From: DTU018 sp029550685
GTDB lineage: Bacteria; Bacillota; Syntrophomonadia; Syntrophomonadales; Syntrophomonadaceae
DNA: 20,416 bases
NCBI GenBank assembly: GCA_035412805.1
Contig: DAONVO010000035.1
Span: 1-20,416, forward strand
Reading direction: 5' to 3'
Part shown: in pieces, positions 14,454-20,416 of the stretch
How the letters are laid out: every line of letters starts with the position of its first letter
How positions within the stretch are numbered: position 1 is the first letter of the stretch
The notes under the pieces: model-generated
Databases searched by the model: none
The model's input: the letters and a program-made list of their open reading frames with translations, nothing else
What the model was told of the DNA's origin: nothing
Position numbers and translations under genes: made by a program

Positions 14454-14867
14454 ATGAAAAGCTTAAAAGTAAAACATAGCAATCCCGAGGGATTATTTAA
14501 TTCAAAAGTCTACAGTCAAGTGGTTACTGTGAGCGGTAATGGCAAGACCATATATATCGGCGGGCAAAATGCTGTTAATTCTGAAGGTGAATTGGTAGGA
14601 AAGGGCAACTTGGAACTGCAAACCAAACAAGTTTTAGAAAACATTAAAATTGCTTTAGCATCCGAAAACGCTACTTTTAATGACGTTATAAAACTCAATA
14701 TTTACATGGTTGATGGGTGTGACCCAGCAGTTGGACTAAAAGCATTTAAAGAAACAGTTAGCGAGTTGGAAAATCCTCCTTTGATTACGGTTCTTAAAGT
14801 GGCAGGTCTTGCCAATCCCTTATGTATGATTGAAATTGATGCTATAGCAGTTGTGGAAGACAGGTAG
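14454..14867 (+). CDS. RidA/YjgF/YER057c/UK114 family protein lacking the catalytic arginine
   Basis: The 137-residue protein has the RidA layout: 'GKTIYIGGQNAVNSEGELVG', 'LELQTKQVLENIKIALAS', 'DVIKLNIYMVD' and a final 'MIEIDAIAVV'. RidA enzymes deaminate reactive enamine/imine intermediates and need an arginine just after the 'PxR' in the penultimate strand. Here that place reads 'NPPLITVLKV', with no arginine. It probably belongs to one of the other Rid subfamilies and may not be an imine deaminase. GGAGG lies 11 nt before the ATG, a little far. It is convergent with the kinase gene across a 41-bp gap without an evident terminator. Confidence 0.88.
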   Translation: MKSLKVKHSNPEGLFNSKVYSQVVTVSGNGKTIYIGGQNAVNSEGELVGKGNLELQTKQVLENIKIALASENATFNDVIKLNIYMVDGCDPAVGLKAFKETVSELENPPLITVLKVAGLANPLCMIEIDAIAVVEDR

Positions 14868-14908
14868 TATTAAAAGAATATTGCCAGAGAAAAGTGTATA
14901 GATTTCCT

Positions 14909-16160
14909 TTAAAACATCACGGTGACCAGGGTGCCAGCACCTAATGTGCTAGTAACCTTAATAGTTCCGCCGTGGGTTTCAATAACCTGCCTGGCAATAG
15001 CCAGTCCCAGTCCAGAGCCTTGATGATGGGCATTGGTATTGGTGCCCCGGTAGTAGCGTTCAAACAAATTGTCCAGCTCATCCTGGGAAATACCTTGGCC
15101 GTTATCCTGTATGGTTATCTGAATGTGATCGCTTTTCTTTATACTGATGTAAATTTCTGTATCCTCATTATTGTGCACAATGGCGTTATAAATAAGATTG
15201 GTTAAGGCTCTCTGCATAAGGGTCTTATCAAAGAGAAAAACGATGGGTTCCTGTTCAGGAGTAAAGACTATTTTGCGATTTTCATAATAAGGGTTATTTA
15301 ATACATCAATGGTAATGTCTCTGAGCAAAGCTACCAGGTCCTGATTTTGCCGGTTTAAGGGGATTAAACCTCTTTTTAGCACCTGGGTAAGTTTTAAGTC
15401 CTCCAAAAGCTCTTCCATGTATTCCGCTTTCCGTTGGATAATGCTGGCATAGCTTTTGACTTCCTGTCCGGTGAACTGGTAGTCTTCATCAGTTAATAAC
15501 TCTCCGTATCCTTTAATGGAAGCCAAAGGTGTTTTCAAGTCGTGAGACAAGTTGTGAATCCATTCTTCCCGCATTTGCTCTATTTTCTGGCGCTCAGTTT
15601 CGTTTTTCTTCAAAGTTTTCGCCAGATGATTCATGCTGCGATAGACTTCATTATATAAGCCCTTTTCCGGCCACTGCCGGTCATACTCACCCCGGGCCAG
15701 CTGTTGAATGCCCTCGATGATCTGCAGAACCGGATTGGTCAAGCTTCTGCCGAAAATATATCCCATGACTATGAAAACAATAACCGGCACCACCAGGAAA
15801 CTAGCCAACATTAACACCAAATAGNNNNNNNNNNNNNNNNNNNNNNNNNNNNNNNNNNNNNNNNNNNNNNNNNNNNNNNNNNNNNNNNNNNNNNNNNNNN
15901 NNNNNNNNNNNNNNNNNNNNNNNNTTAAGAATTTGAATCCAGGCCTGATAACTATTAAGGGCTTTGATACCATCCGGGGAAACTGCCGGTCCTTCTTCTT
16001 CGGTGATAATATATTGCTGAAAATCCAAACTGAAACTGGATATTTTGCTCCATGGTCCCTGGTCGGTAAATTTAAAGGCTAGATAAAGGTTGATAATAAA
16101 AACAATCACCACAGACAAAATCAAAATTGCTAAATATCTAACCAATATTCTCCACTTCAT
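14909..16160 (-). CDS. Sensor histidine kinase interrupted by an assembly gap
   Basis: The ATG at 16160 overlaps the response regulator stop (ATGA). The first 78 codons encode a basic start, TM1 (about residues 8-30) and the beginning of an extracytoplasmic region. After the Ns, 305 codons encode TM2, HAMP ('GRSLTNPVLQIIEGIQQLARG'), a HisKA box with the phosphorylated histidine in 'LSHDLKTPLASIKGY', and a HATPase domain with 'NLIYNAIVHN', 'DNGQGI' and 'GSGLGLAIARQ'. The visible nucleotides (236 + 916 = 1152) are a multiple of three, so an intact gene needs a missing length divisible by three; 100 is a placeholder. The missing part is most of the sensor domain. It would phosphorylate the adjacent response regulator in response to an envelope signal, probably the compound handled by the upstream ABC transporter. 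Confidence 0.9.
15825..15924. other. Assembly gap (100 Ns)
   Basis: Exactly 100 undetermined bases, the usual placeholder for a scaffold gap of unknown length. It falls within the extracytoplasmic domain of the histidine kinase. Typical kinases of this type would suggest that a few hundred bases are missing, but this cannot be measured here. Confidence 0.98.
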
Positions 16161-16894
16161 TTTTCAACCTCTGTCACCAGCTTGTAACCCAAGCCCTTGA
16201 TAGTAATGATGTACTGCGGGTGTGCCGGATCATCCTCAATTTTTTGGCGAAGATGCCGGATATGAACCATTAAGGTGTTATCAGAACCCTCGTAGTCGTA
16301 ATCCCAAACTTTCTCGATAATTTTATTCTTGCTCAGAATCTTATTGGCATTTTCCGCTAAGTACAGAAGCAGGGTGTATTCCTTGGCGGTTAAAGGAATT
16401 GCTCTTCCTTGTTTGGTTACTTCGCCTTTTTCCTTGTTAATTACGATGTCTCCGAAAGCGATTGGGGTATGGATCTGAGTTTGCTTCTGCAAATTAATGT
16501 ATTCATTGCGGCGGAAATGAGCTTTGATGCGAAAGGCTACCTCTTTGGGGCTGAAGGGTTTGGTTATATAATCGTCTCCGCCGATACCTAATCCCAAAAG
16601 CTTGTCTACATCCTCATCCTTAGCTGACAAAAAGATAATCGGTACTAAAGTTATTTCCCTCAACATCCGGCACACCTGAAAACCATCCATATCCGGCAGC
16701 ATTATGTCCAGGACTATAATGTCCGGTTGAACCGCTTGGGTCATGGCAATGGCTTCATTCCCACTGGCAGCCTTATAGATGTTGGTGAAGTTCTCTTTAA
16801 TGAGAACCGCTTCCAACAAGTTGAGTATGTCCACCTCGTCATCCACCAGGAGGATTTTTTTATCCCTTAAATCCGTTATTTCTATGCCCAACAA
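16157..16894 (-). CDS. OmpR/PhoB-family response regulator
   Basis: Receiver domain: 'KKILLVDDEVDIL' with the acidic pair, the phosphorylated aspartate in 'DIIVLDIMLPD' (about residue 63), and K in 'DDYITKPFSP'. The C-terminal winged-helix Trans_reg_C domain has 'AIPLTAKEYTLLLYLAENAN' and 'VHIRHLRQKIEDDP...IKGLGYKLV'. The start is most likely TTG at 16894 (or the next TTG at 16891), 8 nt after TAGGAGG; a GTG at 16903 lies inside that site. It lies 22 nt after the second permease gene and overlaps the kinase gene by 4 bp, so all are one operon. It probably controls the operon through repeats upstream of the ATPase gene. Confidence 0.93.
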   Translation of the reverse strand: MLGIEITDLRDKKILLVDDEVDILNLLEAVLIKENFTNIYKAASGNEAIAMTQAVQPDIIVLDIMLPDMDGFQVCRMLREITLVPIIFLSAKDEDVDKLLGLGIGGDDYITKPFSPKEVAFRIKAHFRRNEYINLQKQTQIHTPIAFGDIVINKEKGEVTKQGRAIPLTAKEYTLLLYLAENANKILSKNKIIEKVWDYDYEGSDNTLMVHIRHLRQKIEDDPAHPQYIITIKGLGYKLVTEVEK

Positions 16895-16916
16895 CCGGAC
16901 CACCTCCTACGGACCA

Positions 16917-17651
16917 TCATACAATATCCCTTTTCCGGAAAGATATAATTCCATACATCAGAACCACCGAAAATAGTATAACACTTGTAACATAGACCAA
17001 ATCACCTTTAGAAAAGACCTCCATGTTTCCTTCCAAAGCAGCCATAATAGGATAGGTCCAGGGATAAACAATCCAATACTTGGAGTTAGCCACCACCATG
17101 GCCGGCAGTGCCAGTCCAATTCCGATGCCTAAAGGAATAGTCATCTGGCTATAGCGGATACTTAAAACATAAAGAATGGCCATAATGGGCAAGGCCGCTA
17201 AATAAGTGGCCATAGGCCTGCCAATCAGGCTTTGATAGGGGAAGTTCCCTTCAACTCCAATTATAAGACCAGCTAAGAACATGCATATAATGAAGGCTAA
17301 CATGTTTACCAATACCAGCAGGCAGGCGATAATGAACTTGACAATGTAAACGGTCTCTTTTCGGACTGGCAAGCTTAAGTACTGCTTCCAGCCCTGATGG
17401 GAATTCTCAATCCGGGCTACTAAAGTCATTACCACACTTATTAATGCGGGGAACAGAATCATGACATAAAAAACCATGCTCTGGGTATAGAGCTGTTCCC
17501 AGACGTTTTGTCCTTGCCCGGTGAACAGGTCATAATAGCGCAGCAGGTTAATGACACCCTGCATTACCATAAAAGCAGGTGCCAGGGTTACAATCCATAA
17601 TATTTTGGAATTCTTTAGTTTCAGCAATTCTACAGAAATTATATCTCTCAT
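16917..17651 (-). CDS. ABC-2 type transporter permease (lantibiotic-immunity MutG/SpaG-like)
   Basis: The ATG at 17651 follows TAGGAGG and gives 244 residues starting MRDIISVELLKLKNSKILW, a typical cytoplasmic amphipathic start. Longer in-frame readings upstream would overlap the preceding gene. About six hydrophobic helices follow, with a conserved cytoplasmic 'HQGWKQYLSLPVRKETVYIVK' segment matching 'NSWKQALALPVSRERVYLAK' of the companion permease. Such paired permeases with one ATPase are seen in LanFEG/BcrB-type immunity and multidrug exporters. It lies 10 bp after the other permease. Confidence 0.85.
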   Translation of the reverse strand: MRDIISVELLKLKNSKILWIVTLAPAFMVMQGVINLLRYYDLFTGQGQNVWEQLYTQSMVFYVMILFPALISVVMTLVARIENSHQGWKQYLSLPVRKETVYIVKFIIACLLVLVNMLAFIICMFLAGLIIGVEGNFPYQSLIGRPMATYLAALPIMAILYVLSIRYSQMTIPLGIGIGLALPAMVVANSKYWIVYPWTYPIMAALEGNMEVFSKGDLVYVTSVILFSVVLMYGIISFRKRDIV

Positions 17652-17661
17652 TATAGTCCTC

Positions 17662-18405
17662 CTAATAGATTTCTTTCCTTTGGAAACCCAACATACCGGC
17701 ACCCAGGAAAACCAAACCAAAGGTTAAACCATAATACAAAGCGACAGCATTGTTAACTCTATAATCGGGTAGGGTATAAATCAGGTGAGCATAGGGAATA
17801 AACCTGGCCAGCTGCTCGGACTGGGCCAAGAACAGGGAAGATGCAACCCCCACAAACCCGATGGCCAAAGCCACATTGGCATTGTTTGAGTTGGCACTCA
17901 ATAAGCATTGCAAGCCTATTAAGCTGGTGATGGCCACAATCTGGTAAATTGAATAAGTTGCGAACAAGCTTACATCTACTATTTCCGGAAACCCCAGTAC
18001 CTTTCCGGCAATTACCAGGCAGATGCTGTTTTCTAAAATCATCAGCGTACTTAAAATGAGTACAACCGACCACTTGGCCAAATACACTCTCTCCCTGGAT
18101 ACCGGCAGTGCCAGAGCTTGTTTCCAGCTATTGGACTTGTACTCCAGGTAATGTACGTGAGAGGCTATTATCGTAGCAACCAGGGGCAATAGAAAAGCCC
18201 AGATAAAGTGATGCTGTATGAGCAGCAGGTGCCAGGAACTAAGACCCTGGTTAAAATCCAAGTTCCTCAGGTACTCATAGCGAAGAAAGAGGTTTATAAA
18301 ACTGAGCAGTGCTCCCAACAAGGGTGTTAGGACAACAGTAGGCCAGATAAAAATCCTTTTTTGTTTGAGAAACTCCACTTTTAATAAACGATAATATTCC
18401 TGCAT
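17662..18405 (-). CDS. ABC-2 type transporter permease (lantibiotic-immunity MutE/SpaE-like)
   Basis: The 247-residue membrane protein begins MQEYYRLLKVEFLKQKR and has about six transmembrane segments, with the 'WKQALALPVSRERVYLAKW' coupling motif near residue 100. The start ATG overlaps the ATPase stop by one base (TGATG), with GGGGAGG just upstream. It is a paralogue of the next permease; the two likely form a heterodimer with the ATPase. Substrate identity, perhaps an antimicrobial peptide, is inferred from family and context only. Confidence 0.85.
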   Translation of the reverse strand: MQEYYRLLKVEFLKQKRIFIWPTVVLTPLLGALLSFINLFLRYEYLRNLDFNQGLSSWHLLLIQHHFIWAFLLPLVATIIASHVHYLEYKSNSWKQALALPVSRERVYLAKWSVVLILSTLMILENSICLVIAGKVLGFPEIVDVSLFATYSIYQIVAITSLIGLQCLLSANSNNANVALAIGFVGVASSLFLAQSEQLARFIPYAHLIYTLPDYRVNNAVALYYGLTFGLVFLGAGMLGFQRKEIY

Positions 18406-19310
18406 CAGGCGACCTCCCCGGTTAACTGTAAAAAGATATCTTCTAAATTGCCTAGTTTTTCGCTCAAGTGGGAAACTCCATAACCACTTAGGACCAATTC
18501 GCGATTCAAGATTTCCATATTGATGTTTCTTCCCGGAAGATAAAGTTTGCCTTCTCGGATGGTAACATCGTAGCCTTTGTTCCTTAAGAATGCTGCTGCC
18601 TGACCAAGGGGACTGGCCTTGACAACCACTTCGTCTCTGCCCTTAGTTTTCAGTTCTGCCATAGTACCTTGAAAAAGCAGTTTCCCTTGATGAATGATGC
18701 CCACATGATCGGCCATCAGCTCAATTTCACTTAAAATATGACTGCTGATTAATACGGTGGCATTCATGATTTCCGGCAGGCTCATTATCAGCTCGCGAAT
18801 TTCTTTTACCCCTGCCGGGTCCAGCCCGTTAGTAGGCTCATCCAGGATTAAAAGCTCCCGGTTGCCCATGAGAGCCTGGGCAATGCCCAGCCGTTGTTTC
18901 ATTCCCAGGGAAAACTCTTTTACTTTTTGCCTTTTCCATTGGGTGAGCTTGACTATATCCAGGGCTTTTTCAATTTCATTAGGGGGGAGCTGCAGTATCT
19001 TCCTGGTTATTTCCAGGTTTTCATAGGCTGTCAAATGCTCATAGTAAGAGGGTGTTTCTACTATGGAACCCACCTTACTTAAGATATTAAGACGGTGTAT
19101 CGACAGGTCCTGATTAAACAGGTGAATTGTCCCTGTAGTGGGTTTGATCAAACCCAAAAGCATCCTGATGGTGGTAGATTTCCCAGCACCGTTGGGGCCG
19201 AGGAAACCGTACAAAGCCCCCTGGGGCACTTTTAAGTTCAATTCTTTCACGGCAGTAAACTTATTGAATTTCTTAGTCAATTCTCTTGTTTCAATAACCA
19301 ATGGTTCCAA
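18405..19310 (-). CDS. ABC transporter ATP-binding protein (lantibiotic/bacitracin-immunity type)
   Basis: The 301-residue protein has Walker A at residues 38-45 ('GPNGAGKS'), signature 'SLGMKQ' (134-139) and Walker B 'LLILDE' (153-158), followed by 'PTNGLDPAG' and a switch histidine in 'ISSHILSEIEL'. The roughly 80-residue C-terminal extension is typical of the DrrA/BcrA/LanF group. The start is TTG at 19310, with GGGAGG 9 nt upstream. It is the first gene of the five-gene operon with two permeases, a response regulator and a kinase. No peptide-modification or precursor genes occur in the window, so the module more likely gives resistance or sensing than self-immunity. Confidence 0.93.
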   Translation of the reverse strand: MEPLVIETRELTKKFNKFTAVKELNLKVPQGALYGFLGPNGAGKSTTIRMLLGLIKPTTGTIHLFNQDLSIHRLNILSKVGSIVETPSYYEHLTAYENLEITRKILQLPPNEIEKALDIVKLTQWKRQKVKEFSLGMKQRLGIAQALMGNRELLILDEPTNGLDPAGVKEIRELIMSLPEIMNATVLISSHILSEIELMADHVGIIHQGKLLFQGTMAELKTKGRDEVVVKASPLGQAAAFLRNKGYDVTIREGKLYLPGRNINMEILNRELVLSGYGVSHLSEKLGNLEDIFLQLTGEVA

Positions 19311-19366
19311 TGCTTCCGGCCTCCCAGATTTAATAATTGATGCTGGAGCAATAATACCAAGGCCGG

Positions 19367-19405
19367 CTTAACTTTTAATTTAGACAGTCTTAATTTAACC
19401 TTAAA
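19367..19405. promoter_or_regulatory. CTTAA repeats at 11-bp phasing upstream of the ABC/two-component operon
   Basis: CTTAAC (19367-19372), CTTAAT (19389-19394) and CTTAAA (19400-19405) start at intervals of 22 and 11 bp, i.e. on one face of the helix. TTAATTTA also repeats at 19375 and 19390. OmpR-family regulators commonly bind hexamer direct repeats with 11-bp spacing. The site lies about 60-95 bp upstream of the ATPase start. It could be the operator of the operon's own response regulator; AT-richness makes chance plausible. The rest of 19311-19502 has only a bulged hairpin (19468-19490) without a clear U-tract. Confidence 0.35.
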
Positions 19406-19502
19406 AACTTGTCTTGCTTTGCATAAGGTTGATGATAGGAAAAACATAAAAACGCAGGTCAGAGATTAAGCCACCAATTATGGTGTGCTTTTACAAGCTG
19501 GT

Positions 19503-20416
19503 TCAGCACGGGGAAGAAATGGTAATAAACTGCAGGGAAATCGGTGAGCCCTTTAGGGGACGATCCACTGTGTTTAAGGCAAGTATCCCTTTTTGTACTG
19601 AATAACTGCCGGAAGGTTGGATAACAGCATTGACAAAAAGGTTGTAATAGGAAGCCTGGTCGGGATCGAGTATGCCTTTATTTCCATACATTTTTATTTC
19701 ATCTTTATTGGTATAAACTGTTTTTTCTTGAGCTAGAGTGTTATAGGTATAAGTCTGGGCTTTAAGAATCTGACCGTTTATACCGTTAACGGTTATGAAC
19801 TCCAGAGTAATGGGTACCCCTTTAGGGGGTATATCCGAGGTAAGTAAAGTAAGACATCCTTTCTTCACTACATAGTTAACTGCTGGCTGCAGCACCCCAT
19901 TGATATATAAATTAATGAGGGATACCTGCTTGGGGTCAATAATGCCCTTGTTTCCATAGGATTGTAATTCATCCGCGTTGGTAAACTCCTTCTTCATACC
20001 ATCAGCAATCGTATTATAATGGTAAACTTCTGCCGGATAAACTGTACCATTTTTATCTTTGAAAGTAACAAACCGAATGGCTATCGGAGCATTTTGGGGT
20101 GGCACATCTTCTGTTTTCAATATAAGCAAGCCCTTTTTAAGATCATAGTTTGCCCTGGGTTGTATTACTCCGTTGATAAATAGGGCATAGTAAGAAACCA
20201 TATGAGGATCAAGGATACCCTGATCCCCATACTCACTTAATTCGTCCGTATTAGTATATATATGTCTGATTCCATCAGATAAGACATTGAATTGGTACAC
20301 GTCAGCCTTAACAGTATCTTCCTGGTAGGTAATATCTATTTCATTATTCAAATAGCATTTATCAAATACTTGGGTAACACTCAAGCATACTTTCTTGATT
20401 TCAGAGTCGCTGATTT
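19503..20416 (-). CDS. Protein with three tandem DUF4183 repeats (5' end beyond window)
   Basis: Three homologous units of about 82 residues are clear: from the TTG at 20384 they span residues 27-108, 117-199 and 209-289. Each has 'Y-x-Y-N-T/V', 'YTN-x-DEL', 'YG-x-K/Q-GI-L/I-DP', 'LFINGVIQP', 'Y-x-x-KKG-x-L-x-L' and 'PPKG-x-PI-x-L-x-FIT'. This matches DUF4183, a family I know mainly from endospore formers and of unknown function; surface or exosporium roles have been guessed. The frame stays open past TTG 20384 (reading '...SDSEIKKVC') to the window edge and no ribosome binding site precedes that TTG, so the true start probably lies outside. The protein has no obvious membrane segment within view. 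Its C-terminus ends SSPC, with one cysteine. Confidence 0.85.
   Translation of the reverse strand, partial: ISDSEIKKVCLSVTQVFDKCYLNNEIDITYQEDTVKADVYQFNVLSDGIRHIYTNTDELSEYGDQGILDPHMVSYYALFINGVIQPRANYDLKKGLLILKTEDVPPQNAPIAIRFVTFKDKNGTVYPAEVYHYNTIADGMKKEFTNADELQSYGNKGIIDPKQVSLINLYINGVLQPAVNYVVKKGCLTLLTSDIPPKGVPITLEFITVNGINGQILKAQTYTYNTLAQEKTVYTNKDEIKMYGNKGILDPDQASYYNLFVNAVIQPSGSYSVQKGILALNTVDRPLKGSPISLQFITISSPC

Noticed and set aside
14177..14479. Plus-strand 100-codon ORF between the thioesterase and RidA genes
   Set aside because: It overlaps the thioesterase in antisense, the RidA promoter and the RidA start; composition is not protein-like.
1..20416. CRISPR arrays, tRNA or rRNA genes, transposases, prophage genes
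   Set aside because: No direct-repeat array, no tRNA-like cloverleaf that I could recognise, and no transposase, integrase or phage protein in any frame.

Overview
The window looks like chromosomal DNA of an anaerobic, endospore-forming Firmicute of the Clostridia. The signs are an alpha/beta-type small acid-soluble spore protein, strong GGAGG-type ribosome binding sites, frequent TTG and GTG starts, moderate GC content and a DUF4183 repeat protein. I cannot name the species. The sequence is part of a draft scaffold: a run of exactly 100 Ns (15825-15924) interrupts a histidine kinase gene.

Layout. 1-216: no gene, but a GC-rich imperfect inverted repeat of the dispersed-palindrome kind (24-116). 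217-654 (minus): a spore SASP gene, an intrinsic terminator, then a small gene that a conventional gene caller would miss. It encodes a DUF1858-type redox-disulfide protein whose second CxxC cysteine codon is an in-frame TGA, followed at the right distance by a SECIS-like hairpin, so it is a candidate selenoprotein. 805-2388 (plus): a radical SAM protein and a DUF47 (PhoU-like) protein, ending at a bidirectional terminator shared with corA. 2428-3578 (minus): a CorA Mg2+/Co2+ channel preceded by a promoter, a 27-codon leader ORF starting MEPIPEYR and a 10-bp hairpin over the leader stop codon. This layout recalls the Mg2+-sensing leader peptides of enterobacteria. 3672-13829 (plus): class A penicillin-binding protein, azlC-azlD, MBL-fold hydrolase, Lon-family protease, lipoprotein, Cache-type chemoreceptor, DUF2197 zinc-ribbon protein, alpha/beta hydrolase and YigZ. 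13826-14266 (minus): a PaaI-like thioesterase. 14454-14867 (plus): a RidA-family protein. 14909-19310 (minus): a five-gene operon with an ABC ATPase, two ABC-2 permeases, an OmpR-type response regulator and a sensor kinase, arranged like lantibiotic/antimicrobial-peptide immunity modules. 19503 to the window end (minus): a protein with three DUF4183 repeats, cut by the window edge.

How the parts work together. Most genes are housekeeping or envelope functions. The clear functional modules are the ABC transporter with its two-component system (sensing and resisting an envelope-active compound), azlCD (branched-chain amino acid export) and corA with its leader. The most novel signal is the putative selenoprotein at 217-408. 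The second is the corA leader peptide and hairpin. A third point is that the chemoreceptor appears to start in another frame upstream of an A7 run, which suggests a sequence error or slippage.
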